From contig JANPWX010000106.1 of the NCBI GenBank assembly GCA_024734555.1, positions 3,957,984 to 4,021,983 of the forward strand: DNA of 64,000 bases. The letters run 5' to 3'. Every line of letters begins with the position of its first letter. The stretch's first letter is position 1. A program made the translations under genes and the position numbers. The notes under the pieces were generated by a model. The model was not told where the DNA came from, ran no database searches, and was given only the letters and a program-made list of their open reading frames with translations. The stretch is from Trochalopteron elliotii (taxonomy: Eukaryota; Chordata; Aves; Passeriformes; Leiothrichidae). Of the stretch, positions 12,601 to 25,598 are shown one piece after another.

Positions 12601-15600
12601 GAGAATGTCAGGCAGAAGGAGGCAATTTTTACATTACATTTTTTGCTCACCAAAGTACCACACGCAATCTTAAGAAAACCACAATCACAGAAACTGCCTT
12701 GTCTTAGACCTGATCTACTTCAAATCCAGCTTTTTAAAAAGGATTATAAGGAAGGAGTTATAATGGTAAATCTCCAAATCACTATAGACTAAGCAATTCT
12801 TCCTAAATGGCTCCTTTGGGCCTTTCTGCTGAGAGCAACAGGGCTCCAGAGAGCTGCAGCTCTCCAGGATCCCACAGACCTCCCACCTCCTTTGTGCCTC
12901 CCAAAGCTGGCAGGAATTGGCACAAAGGAAAGATGATGACAAAGATCTTCCCCAACAATGAGGTGGGGGATTAGACATTGCGACTGCAGTGGGGCAATCT
13001 GGAAAAATCTAACCACCAGGCAGCAATTTCTACACTTGATGGAAGATTTCAACACCAGCTTCACGTCAGTAAGGGAAGAGAAATCTTTGAGCTCCTCTCC
13101 TTTGCAATGGATCTGTATTAAAATCTCCAGATGTGATGGCAGATCCTCTTTGATAAACATGGAATTTCACTTGCACGCTGCAGTTCCTCACATGCACAGG
13201 GTTGTGTTTCCTTTTAATCCTTAGGAAAGTGGGATGGCTGAACCCTTATCATCCTGTTTGTCTCACCAATGTTCCCCTAGCAAATGGGCAAAACCTCCCT
13301 CATTTCTTGATCAATAAAGCAGCACCTGCTCTTTCCTGCCTGTGAGATTGCTATTTTGGAGCATTCATGATTTCTCCTGTCTGCAACAACTCCTCTACTT
13401 GTTGTTTATTTAAGTTCAGACTTAAAGTCATTTGTAATGAATCCTGGAAAGTGTCCTAAGCTGCTTGTGCAACAATAACTCAAGCCAGAAAACACAGTTT
13501 AAGGATTTCTGTCCTGCTCCATCTCACATCAAGCAAAAGCAAAGTCATCTTCACTCCTGTGCTGTGTGGGCAGGGAGAAGGGGGTTTTGTACATAACATC
13601 TCCCTAGACTTCATCAACCAAATGAGGAGAAAGTAAGGCCTAATGCTGCCTCAAAGTTATCACCACACTTGACCGTCTCTCTCCTCTCTGCAGACACTCC
13701 AGCACCACAGGGCTGAAGGGGAGCAGAGAACACCTGGTGAAATGAGGCAGTGCTGGACTTGCACTTATCCCCACGAGCAGCACGGCCTGGGAGTGGCTCC
13801 CAGGGAGTTTCTCCATCAAACTCACATTGAGTTTGCAGATGGATCACTTACTCTCCACACATGACTCACTGCAGCCCTGAGCTGAGCATCTGCCACCTCT
13901 GCCAGCAGATTGAGGAAGACTGAGGCAGGCTGTAACACACCAAGGGACTTAGCAGGGAAAACCCTGAACATATGGGCTCGAGGAGAGGCCAGGGTGATCT
14001 GCTCTTGCACCAGAAAAGCTGCACATCTCACAGCACATGATCCTTTTTTAATAAAGCTGTAACATATCACGGCAACACGACTAAAATAAGCCTTGGTGAC
14101 CTCTAAGACTCATTATCACAATAGGTAACATTGGAAGAGTAGAGATAAAGGACCAAGAAGAGGAAAAAAGCCAAGAACTCCATTCTTCTGACTATGAGTG
14201 ATGATATGGAGCTTCTCCTGTTAATGCTGCAGAGAAGGACATACTCTGCTTGGTTTGTAGGAGGAAGGCAGCCACAGAGCCTTCAACACATTTAGGTCCA
14301 AATGGCATCAAAAACCATGAAGCCCAAATACTGGAATAAACCAAAAAAATTTGTTTCTCCCCTGCTGCCCTTGTCAATTTGCACACTATCTTCTAAATTT
14401 CTCTACTGAATCTCCTCTTCTATGTACTTTTCTAAATTTTTTCCTTGTAGCTCCTTTCCAGTAGCAGTGGTTTATCATTAAACAGGGGCTGGCAAGTGTT
14501 GGGAGCTTGGTTTCCTCCACGTTTTCCACGGCAGTTGTGTTTTTATTTTAACTGGAAGCAGCAAGATGGTTATAACCGGAACATCCACAGTAAAAGGGGG
14601 TCACACTAAACATGCCAGACCTGTCTGGGCAGGTCTAATTTAAACACCAGCCTTTTAAGAACGGGACTGTCTTTGAATGAGATTTCTTTGTACTACTGAA
14701 GACAGCACACACCCTTTTCCTGCTGCTTGATTAAACAGCACTTGCCCAATGAATAGATCTTGATCAGGAATAGAAAATGCATGGAGCTGTCCTGGGGAAA
14801 ATGTGCTATATCCTTTCCCAGACTCACCTGTGGGAAGACATGTACAGCTATATTGAACACACAGGCCTTTCAAATCAGTCCTCTTGCATCTGGACCTCTG
14901 CTCTGTCAGCTGTCTGTGCCTTTAAAGTATTCCCTTTATGCATTTGAACATCATAAAGCATTAATGGCAGTGGAAGTGTCTCACAGGAAAGCTGTGCTTT
15001 CAGATTTGGCTTTGCCTCTGGAGGGCAAGCACCAACCAGGACATGAACTGTTTCATGGTTGTAGCCCAAAAGCCCTCATCACAATCACAGCAGAAGGCCT
15101 GAAGTGCACATTTCACTGCTCTTGCAGGAGTGGATCCTCCCTTGCTAAAAATAACCCTGACTTTACTGCAGAACAGTCATCCTTCACGTTGTTCCACTCA
15201 CCCAGAATCTCACACACCAAGGACAGTGAGGAAGAAGAGTGCCAAGGAGGAGCTGGAGCTCACATGCAAGGTGAATATCAAAAATTTGCCCAACTGTGCT
15301 TTACTTTTTCCTGTTTCAGGGACTTTGGCTTCTACAAATGCACCAAGTTCATGTGAAGAAAGCACAAACTCCACACCATAAATACATTCTCATTAGATTT
15401 CTAGTATAACAAGGGATAACAGAAAATTTCACTCCATCAGAACAAGAAAATTTGCTGCCTAGAACACAGAGCTGGATTAACTCTGCTGTCTGCTCCAGTT
15501 TTCCTGACTTATCTTGGGGAAATCTTCTATTTCCCATAGAAATGAGCATGAGCTGTCGAGTGTTGCAGCTCCCACTAATTTCAAGACTTTGCTGCTTCAA

Positions 15601-15834
15601 CACATTTCAAAAATTCACACCTCAGCCTCGTTGCTGTAAAATGGAAAGAACAGCATCTCTTGACCTCACAATAATACCATGAGGATAAACATGTCCAAGG
15701 TCTTAAACCTCTTGAGTGTTATTACATGGACAGCAGCGAGGTCAGGCTGGCCCCCATCTCCAGGGGTGACTCACTTCTAGGAGAAGGTGCTTGCATTCAT
15801 TTGGAAGGACAACAAGGCATGACTCAATGGATCA

Positions 15835-16060
15835 AAGCAATTTATCAGCAGTGAAATCAGCACCTAATGTTAAATTCTGAACTCCTTTCTGCCAGTTCAT
15901 TTGCATATTAGAGCTTTACATGGTTGGTATTAGGTGAAACTAGACCCACTTGACAGGCAGAATGGTTAATTATGTGATTATGAAATTTCTGCAGTGGCTC
16001 TGGTAAACATTGTACAAAATGGAAATCATTTTTGCAACAATTTTTTTTTTTAGCATTGTA
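15835..16060. promoter_or_regulatory. Candidate conserved non-coding element
   Basis: Unique AT-rich sequence with ATTTGCAT at 15899-15906, followed by TTAATTATGTGATTATG and other homeodomain-type words. It has no coding signal. The call rests on composition and motif density only. Confidence 0.25.
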
Positions 16061-19000
16061 GTGTATTTGTTCCCTCTATTTTTTGAAGACTTCAAGAGAG
16101 AATTTTGAGAGGCACTCCTCCACCATTCTTTCTCCATCCACACACTCGGCTCTCAAGGGGGTAGAGGACAAAGCTTGACCATGCTGTTAGAGAGAGGATT
16201 TTAACTACTCCTCAAAAATTTGTATTGTGCTATGTAAGCATCCGCCTGGCTCTTTGGATGGCAAAGAGGGATCATTCTGCAAAAAGAATTCTTTACAGCA
16301 CTTCATCCAGCTTAGCTCTTGTCTCCTGGTGCTTAGACAAACAGTTTTTGGTTTATGTAAATAGTTGGTGGATCAAATTTCCCTGGCTGGCACACCCAGC
16401 CAGCCTGAATCACCCAGGGAAACATAAAGAGAGTCACCTTTTATGCAGTGCTTTTTCACCAAAGTACACAAGAGTTGCTACCTTACCCTTTCCCCACCAG
16501 CAAACAGATTTTTCATTCTGAAAGAACTTTTCTGTGGATCAGCCCGCTGAGTAATGCCTGGTAAAGTCTGATCTGGTTAAGAGGAGGAACACTGGGTGTG
16601 AAACAAAGCAAAATAAATGCTCTAAATGAGCCTTGACTTCTGGGCTTCCATGTGTTGCTCCCCCCACTGAGTGCTCCAGGGTCGTCTGTTCTTCCTGCAG
16701 CCTCCTCACATGTCCTGAGTGCAGGACAGGAGGATTGAGGCAGCTGCAAAAGTCATGGAGGAAAACCTGGATGAGCCCCAGGATTCACCCACACGGGCTT
16801 GTCAGCTGCCATTTGTTGGGTCTGCCCTTCTGGAAAGATCAATTCAGGGCAAAGCCAACTGGGTCAAGGGTAGTTACAGCTCTCCAGTGGAATATTATGG
16901 ATCAGGGAGCAGCCCTGTGGCCCCTCTCCACCCATTTTTGGCTGTCCTGCACTGTAAAGCCTTCCCACAGTTACTGGGACAGCAAAGCCCAACACACCTC
17001 ATGTTTGGCCACAGCTCAGCTGTGCTTCTCTCCTCCAGGAGCCAACAGGTCCATCCTTCTCCCTGTCTGAACCTGGAAGGAACCTCTCTCCTGAGGCTGT
17101 TGGTCACTGCTGCCATGGTGCAAAGCTGGGAGGAGATGCAGATCTGCTGCTGATGCTTTTCAAAACTTCAGAAATAATTTCTAAATCAAACCCTTGTTTT
17201 AAGGCTCAAAGCTGAAACGGGGTGGAGAAATTATTTTTGGATGTTTCTTTTCACATTGTGATGTCTCAGAAAGCCTCAGCTCTAGTTTTAATAATCAGTC
17301 AGCCACTCTGCATTCAGACTGCCACACTTGAGCTACCAGCAAGCAATCCCAGACTGAGACTAACCAAAAGTTCCCAGAGATCACACCACTCTCCATTCCA
17401 ATTCCTCTGGACCCCTGCCCACATCCCAACCAGACCCTCAGTCCCACCTCCAGCCCAACCTCTGCCTCACAGATGCTGCAGGAATTTAAAAGGACTCTGA
17501 AGAACAAAGCACTGAGGTCTGAATTCTCTATGGAAACCTAAATGTAATCCCTGCTACGTCAGCAACTCACCTAAACTTTGCAACCATCACACACAAAACA
17601 CTCAAAAAGCCAAACCCAAGCACTGGTTTCATTGATGAAAGAGAGGGAAATTGGAATTGTTGGAGTCATTCCTACTCATTGGCCATTAGAAACATGAAAT
17701 GCTTTGTAAGGCTTTGATTGATTGCTGGAGAACAATTCCATTGTTGGGCCAGCTCACTTCAGAGCAGAGTGTATAGCCTGAAATCTTTTCTGTTTGTTTA
17801 AACCCTTTATAGAAATTCTCACATAGTTGTAGTTAAACAGTTGTAAATACATGTGAATTTCCAACTGTGGAACTATCTCTGTTCCGTCACTCTTCTAATG
17901 CTTTAACTTTGCACAATTCTTAATTTTTTTTATGTGAAGTGTAATTATATTGATTTGTCTCAAGAGTCTTCAAATACTTTTACTTCATTAATTCTGTTGC
18001 CATATTACTCAGACTGACTTTGACTGTCACAGTGCTTATTAGCAATGTGGAGCATAAAATGTGAAGTGTAAATCACATAAATCACATATATTTTACTCCT
18101 TGTTGAAGGTGCAAGCCACAGCACTTTCTGCACAATTTCCAGGAGATATCTCGGCACTGTTATGTTTTGAAATATTGTGATAACCAGAGAACAAAGCTCC
18201 TAAACCTCATAAATTAAAAAACAAAAGGAGGGGGGAAAGAGGAATAAAAATAAGAAAAAAGAAAGCATCTTTGGGTAGATCTTAATTACAAAGCCATTTG
18301 GGACCCATAACGAAATGGTGAGAAAGCAGAAGTGTTCACCAGGGGAAAAGTGTAAGGAGAAGGTGGCATCAGGGTGGCAGGGGCCAGGCAAGTGCTCACA
18401 GCTGCTGGGCAGCTCAGGGCAGAGCTGCTGGTGTGGTGCTCCCTGTGGGAGTTGGCACAGGCTGGAAATTAACTGATGTGATACATAAATCCTCAGCAAA
18501 ACTGACTGCACACACCCAGCTGAAAAATGTAAGTAAACAATAATTCCTGTCCTTTTTATATCTATTGCTTCAAGCTCCAGCATGCTTTAATCCTTCATTT
18601 TATTTGATATCATTTACCTTATCCAAGGCATATAAAAGGATACGTTCTCCTCCTCAGACTGCCTTCAACTTTCTATGAAACTGGCTTTAAGTAGGCCAAT
18701 ATTTGTACAGCAGATAATACCTAAAAGGGGCTCCCCTGTCTAGATAGGCAGAGAAAATTCCCTTTTTAGGCCTTCAGCACAGGAAAAAGGCACAGCATGC
18801 TTAGAGAGGCACGGTCTGGCTTCAGCCACGTATTTGATATTCCTTGCATGTGTCCCTCATGTCAGAAAACAGAGGACTAGGTGCCAGAAGTCACTCACTT
18901 TTCAGATGTGACATGTCTAGAAACGCCCCCATCTTTGAACAGAAACAATCAGGAGCATTTCCCTCTTGTAGAGCTTTCATACAGTTGTGAGAAATACAGG

Positions 19001-19319
19001 GTTATAAAGTCCCCCATGCCTCAAACAAGAATAGAGGGACTGACAGGGAACAGAAAAGTGGTGGAAAATAGGAAAAGCAGTTAAACAAACGAGCCTGGAG
19101 AACTGGGTGCTGCGCCTGACTCCACCTCAGGTGCTTTGTTTGGCCTTTGGCAAGTCAGTTATCTCCTCTGTTTCCTTAATGTTTTTGTGGAAACTCACAG
19201 TTAGAATTATGTGCTTGTACAAGTTAGACACCAGCACTGAGAGCAGTAAAAGCATCTTTGAGTTCCAGAAGAAAGAAAAGCAGGGAATGAAACGATGGGA
19301 TTGAAGAGTGAATGGTGAG

Positions 19320-19830
19320 GAGTCTCAGCTCTTGCTCTCAGTGTCTGACATTGCTCCTTTATCACCAAGTCATCGACAGAAGGCCTGGATTGCTCTGCCT
19401 CTAAGGGCCTTATTTTATCTTCTCACCTGCACAGGGAGGATTTCTCATCTGGGCAATTTGCATAACCGTGCCTCATCGCAATCATCGTGTGACACTGCCG
19501 AGCTGGCACCTCTCCCTCTCTGTGAAGTTATCACCACCTTATCTCGACTTGGCCCTCATTTTCTGCTTTTGCTTCCTGCAGGCTGGGAGTTGGGAGAGTG
19601 GACTGCATGTGCTTTAAATTAATACCCCTCCAGTTATTCCCTGAACATTGTTATCCTGGGGAACACCGTGCTGCACTGCGAGCTTCACCTCTGATTTTGA
19701 TCTTTGTTAGCAATAGTGTTATATATATTCAAATAAAACCTACATGTACTGCTGCAAGATGCACAGCGGCTGTTTTAAGTGCTTTGAGGCCTTTAATAAA
19801 TTCATATTTCATAAATATTTCCATGGCCCA
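19320..19830. promoter_or_regulatory. Candidate enhancer with five GATA-type sites and an octamer
   Basis: TTATC words (GATA sites on the opposite strand) occur at 19359, 19415, 19528, 19539 and 19651, and ATTTGCAT is at 19456-19463. The sequence has isolated CpGs (CATCGCAATCATCGTG) kept within AT-rich DNA and no repeat signature, which often marks conserved non-coding DNA. GATA factors and AP-2 gamma act together in ectoderm and trophoblast. Linkage to TFAP2C is inference. Confidence 0.35.
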
Positions 19831-22800
19831 GAATGAATCCGTAATATCTGGTTTCTTTCATCACAGCAGTATGCAAGTTGCTGAAATTGTCTCAGTTGCT
19901 GACTTTTTTTCTCCAGTCTTATTAAACCATGAAAACTTGTATACACCCAAAAAACCCAATTGCATGTGGAATGCAAGAAGACTTTAGACTTCAACCAGCC
20001 TAGTTTTAGCTGATCTAAAACCTCCATGCAAGTGACATTGCAAAAAGTGCCACTCTAACAGAAGGAGTTGTCACTGAATTAGTGCTGCACACACAGCTGG
20101 AATGCTGTGCTGCTTCCTGAGCACTGCAGAAATAACTTGTATCATTAAATAATCCTGCAAAAGGTCCAGTGCTCTGCTTGACTCAGTTTCAGGAGATCCT
20201 ACTCTAACTCCTCAACATCCATTTGGCCAGTTCTAATCCTGTGACGAGGCAGAATGTCTCACCTCTTTGCAGTGATTCTGATGGAAGTGTTGAAAAGCCA
20301 TTTGGAGGAAAAATGACAAAAGTACTAATTCATTTAAAAATATTGTTTTCTAGGGAAAAGCAACGTGGTGCTGTACCTTTTCAGATCAGAGGGCTGGACA
20401 CAAAGAAGTATCAGACATGACAATTAATGAAAAGCAGGAAAGTGTCTCCTTGATGCCTAAAGCTGAAATCAATCAAGCCTTTAATCAGTCTAAATCCAGT
20501 AGTGGAGGTATCCCAGGGAACACAGTTCTGGCCATAGAAAGTATGGAAGGGAGAAGACAAGAGAAAGGTATTTCTCAAGACAAGACATTAATAATTAAAA
20601 ATTAATTAATAGATGGACTGAAAGGACTCTCACTGTCCAAACAGGTACCACAACCCTGCATTTCTATAACTACATCCAGTGAAAAGAATACACTGTTTTT
20701 TACCAGTGTGAACAGTGATCTGTAAAACCCTGGTGTGCAGGCAGCCACCACCATCCTGGATTTAGAGATGGGGCATTTTTTCATGGCTGCATTGGTCCAA
20801 GGTCCCTGTTTGCAGTGCAGCTCACCCACCTTTAAGGGCTTTCCCAAAGAGCCTCCTGCCCTTCACACAGGTGAGACAAAGGCATCTGCTGCACACATTT
20901 CTGTAACCATTGCACTGCCATGGGGTGAAAAGTCTGTGAGAAGGTCTGTGATCCAGTGTTTGAGTTGGACATGGTCTGGGTGCAGGCACTGGAACCTCCT
21001 TGAGCTCGAGGAGCATCTCAGCAGCAGGGAGAGCAAACAATCTGCTATGAGAGCACTTAATGCTGTCTAACAATGTTTGTGTGTGTCTGCATAGATAAAA
21101 AAACCACTTCGTGCTGCTGCTGAATGACTTCTTTCTCCCTCCCTGTTTGGATTTACTCCAAAGCCAGGATTATAACTGCTCTTTGCTAAGCAACAAATGT
21201 TAACTATTGCTACTTCATCAAAATCCTGCACCAATGCATTTAACCAGTTTATCAGCCAGCAAGATGATATTTTCATATTTGCTAGCCTGGAGCTCCACTA
21301 AAATTAAGATCAACTGAGTACAGATATAACAATTATCAATTTTCATTCTTGAATAACAGCTTGAAATTGCCTTCAGGAAAAAGGAGGGTCCTTTGCTTCG
21401 GATAAAAAAAAATAAAAATTTAGATATAAAATTAACTACTTTTTCTTCCTCAGGCTAAACATGCGGTTAAGCTCACTAAAATTATTCAACAGCTTTACAG
21501 GTTGCATCCCTATTTGCTTTAGCTTTTAGGTTGATAAATGAGTAAGTGAAAAAAGTTGTCAGGTAGATTACACGGTGCTACCAACCTGCACTTTTATCTG
21601 TCCCATACTGAATTATTTCCTGCAGCCAGCTGAAACTGGGAAAGTTTGAAACACCTCTGAAAAAATTCCTCCAAAATTGCCAAGTCTGGTTGGATATCAG
21701 ACATTTGAGCCCAGAGTTCTGTGCGCTGTGGGTCACAGTGGAATATCCTCTGTGTCTAAACAGTTTAATCCCAGCTGAAGAGACAATAATTTTACCTAAA
21801 CAACCTGATAAAAATGGAAATATAATATTCATGATTGTGCTCAGAGAAATTTAAGACTTTTGATCACATTAAATTACAGGTAAACTTAGAGGTAGACAAA
21901 AACTCCTGCAAACTTATTTTCTTTCCATGAGCCTGGCACAAATATCAGGAAGATCTGGTGGCTCCATCTTCCCCAATCCCCAAGCAAACAGAACAAATCT
22001 TTTATGTACTCTTTATAAGACAGCTCCCAAAGGCATAAAATTAACTACTAGAAGAATAAACAAAATAATGGCATTTCCCATCTCTTCCTGCTCTTTTTTA
22101 AATTGAAAAGTGCTAGATGATTGATTGATTGATTTCTTTGCATGCAAAAAGAGTTTTCTTCTGTCATTGGAGAAAACAACACTGTTGGGTTTTTTGAAAT
22201 TTATTTTTGAAGGTTTTCCCACTGAACATACCTGACATTGCTCTAGTGGATCCTACCAACCACAGTGAGGCAAAGCCATGGAACTGAAATAGTGTCATGT
22301 CTGGATTGCTTAAAGCTGTACAAAGATTAAAGCAGCCCACTCCTACCTTGCTCAACCTGCAAAGATTGCAAACTCCTTCTTTAAGGCACGTGTGGTGGGG
22401 CATTGCATGGGACTGTGTATCCCAGGAAAAGGTCAAAGGCACTGATATCCTGTTGAGCAACATTTTCTATGACTGAGACAAATGTAGCATCAGATCAAAA
22501 GGGAGGAGGCTGAGTGAAGGATCAGCTTGCTATCAATTTGAAGACACAAGAAAGACAAAGCGATTCCATCGAGAAAAATTAACCCACATAGATAAGAGAG
22601 AGATGGTGAAACAGCTTGGAGATATGCTGATAAAACTACTTCATCAAAGTGGTACATTGCCTGTGAAATGAAGTCTCTTAGTGAATTTGGACAGCTTTTT
22701 TCCCCCCCCAGTGAAAATTTCCCTGTTAAATTGTACCATTTGTAATTTCCAGATATCAATTTTTATGGCTTTTTCTTTTGGTAACAGAACATCTTTCTGA

Positions 22801-23339
22801 AGTTTGAGTTTTAAACAGCTGAAGTTTAAACAACACCATAAAGAATTTTAAATACATCAGAATAACTGCTTTCAGGGTTTTTGTTTTTAACTTACAGCAA
22901 TCCACATTTCCCACTTTTTCCCCCCAGTCAAACCCAGAAACAGCACCTAAGTGAAATGTCCTGGCCAGCTTTCCCCACTGCAGTGGTGCATGGACCTTGC
23001 AGGCAGGCACAAACTCTGCTGGTTTACCTTTGTGCCCATGGAAGAGACAACCACACACCTGTAAAGAACCTTCACAGGGAAGGAGAAGCTTTCCCACAGG
23101 CAGCCACTGCAGGAATCCGTGCCCTGAGATTTCAGCTTGGTTGCAAAATGAGACTGGCCACGTTTTGCCAGCGGGAGACAACCAAAAAGCAAAAATTCCA
23201 TTTCTTATGGATACTAAACTCTGGATACTGACAGAAACCCAGGATGTCCTCATCCACAAGCCTGTTTGTCTTGGCAGCTAGAGCCCTGGCTGGGCTCGAT
23301 GGCAGAGAGCAGTTTCCTTCCCCACAATGTGCCAAATGA

Positions 23340-23600
23340 ATTTTGTGCTGATTAAGCCGCACGGGTGAGATTAATTCCACCGTATTTGAGCAGAAGAATG
23401 AGTGGCACCTTCGGGAAGGTTATTCATAAGAGGAGCTGTTAGGCTGAAGCCCAGCAGGGCTTTTTCCCCCCTACTCCACTTAATCAATAGATCAGGGCAG
23501 TAATTACAGCCACCATCAACAGCTGCTCGGTGCCATTGAGAGCCACCGTCCTGCTGGGCATGGAACGGGCTCTGGGATTGCAATTAACACACCACCAACA
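23340..23600. promoter_or_regulatory. Candidate conserved non-coding element, homeodomain-rich
   Basis: Contains GATTAAG, GATTAATTCC, CTTAATCAATAG, GTAATTAC (from about 23500) and GCAATTAAC, alternating with GC-rich words and a CAGCTG E-box. No repeat or coding pattern. The call is by inspection only. Confidence 0.3.
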
Positions 23601-25553
23601 GCCCTGCCACAGCAACCAGCCAGGAGCCACTCAGAAAGGTTCATTTTTTCCACAGCCTCAAAGACAAGATGCAGTAAAACAATAGCGTCCTTGGTAAAAA
23701 AAATAAAAAAATAAAAAAATTAATTGGGAATCTCTCTTGAAGGAGAACAATACCACCTTCACCTACGTTTGTCCCTGCTGGGAGTTCGCAAAGATTTTGT
23801 GGTGGTGACAACATTAAGGAACTGTCTGGATAAATCTCCAAGTCTTTACACCTGTTATGGAATACCTGAGATAATAACAAGAGGTTCAGGTAGTAACTAA
23901 CCCATGATTCCTCCCTTTGCTGGTTTTTCTGCCATAGCAAGAGGTGTGCACTCCATGGATAAATGCCTCTCATCCCCAGTTTTAGTAAGAATCAGTCAAC
24001 CAAATGTTTGGCTCCAATGAACACCTCGACCACAGGAGATCAGTGAAGAACAACTACACAACTCAGACTGCAAAGGAGAGCCTTTCCATAACAGTAATTT
24101 TCCAGGAACTTTCAAACATTTATTGTGTCTCTGAGTCTTCTGTGTCTGGGGACACAGACATGCTCAAGATTTTGTAGGTTAATGTAAACAGTGCATGGAG
24201 TTGAGCACAGCATTAGGATTCAGGCCCCTCTAGCAAACCTGCAAATGGAGAGGAAGTTCAGGATCACTGGGACATAATTGTGGAGTTGGGGGAGCCAGCC
24301 CCACATTTGACTTTTCCCTCGGTTCGGATTTCCCTGCATATAGAAAGAGTGGGTGGATATGGCAAGACATGCAGTACTTATATATCAGCTGATGTCACAT
24401 CTGAATGCAATTCTAGATTTACTATTACAGCTCTTCCTTCATCTAGGCAATAACTACCTGCCTGCTAAAAGGCATCAGATTCTTTTATTGTTAAAATGAA
24501 ACCGGACCTGGTGCCCTGGGGCAACTGATTTCAATCTCCAAGTTCATATGGTTTTTCTTGCTGACAAGACTGGTTTGAAGGGGAGCCAAAATGCCAGCAG
24601 CAGTTGCCCTTGCTAAGGAGAACCTTGAAAGACGTTCTGAGGGTTGTTAATAGAGTTACACACACAGTTTTCTGCAACAAATCCTGGATTATAATTAGTT
24701 CCCCCAATATTTCACATGGGATGGGGAGGATATAAGAGGCAATTTGTGCCCTACTGTGGAAGGGAGAAGAAATCTTGAGTTTGTAGGACATCAATCAAAA
24801 AAAAATTCAAGTGTTGCACTGAGCTGCCAACATCCCTCAAGTGCAGGAGGTACTGACTGATCATCTACAGGTGCAAGGACCAGATTTTCACATGGTCTAA
24901 GGGCTCTTGCACAAAGGCAATGAAAACTTCATGCATTTTGCTTGTGTTTGACCAGTTTTTCAAATATCAGGCCTAATGCTTTTGGGATAAACAACATTCA
25001 GGAAAGTCACCAATCCCAAAGTGACAGAAAAGCTGGAAATTGTGTTATTCAAGATTTTTAGGCCATTTCAGAGTAATGGTGTTGCACTGTGGGTGTTCCT
25101 ATAGCTGTTTCAACACACTTCTACACTGCCACGTGACATGCTCTAATAACACAAACAGCTCTGCTGTGGATTATGCACAATTATAAATTTTCCAGATACC
25201 AGACATGATCCAGGAGGAGCATCCCCCTTTGCTCACCTGCTCTGCTTTCCCTGCATTCCATGGAATTGTTCTCTGTGAGTCTCTGCAGTTTTCCTAAAGA
25301 AAAAGGAAAGTCTTCCTAAACCTTCACACCACGCTTACCATAACTCAGGCTTATATTGGAGATCTGGATTCTCCTCAAGGAGGACTGCAGTTATTAATTT
25401 TTTTTTCCTATTACTAAATTGCTGCATTTGCAGCACTTTCTAGGCAGGGGTTTACTATGGTTTGTCTGTGCTAAGCAGTTGCTCTGAATAACTGCACCAA
25501 ACAGTTCCAGTTTTTCTGGACCTGCTGCATTTTTCTGCATTTTGCAAACACTT

Positions 25554-25598
25554 TAGAAGAAAAAAAAAAAAAAAAGAAGAAGAAAAGAAAAAGCAAAG
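25554..25598. repeat. Homopurine A/GAA-rich tract
   Basis: A run of A bordered by AAG and GAAGAA units, purine-only over about 45 bases on the plus strand. It is simple sequence. Confidence 0.85.

Noticed and set aside
14760..15356. 198-codon open frame on the plus strand
   Set aside because: No domain, signal or repeat, and overlapping frames of similar length exist in other phases. The length is compatible with chance in 64 kb searched in six frames.
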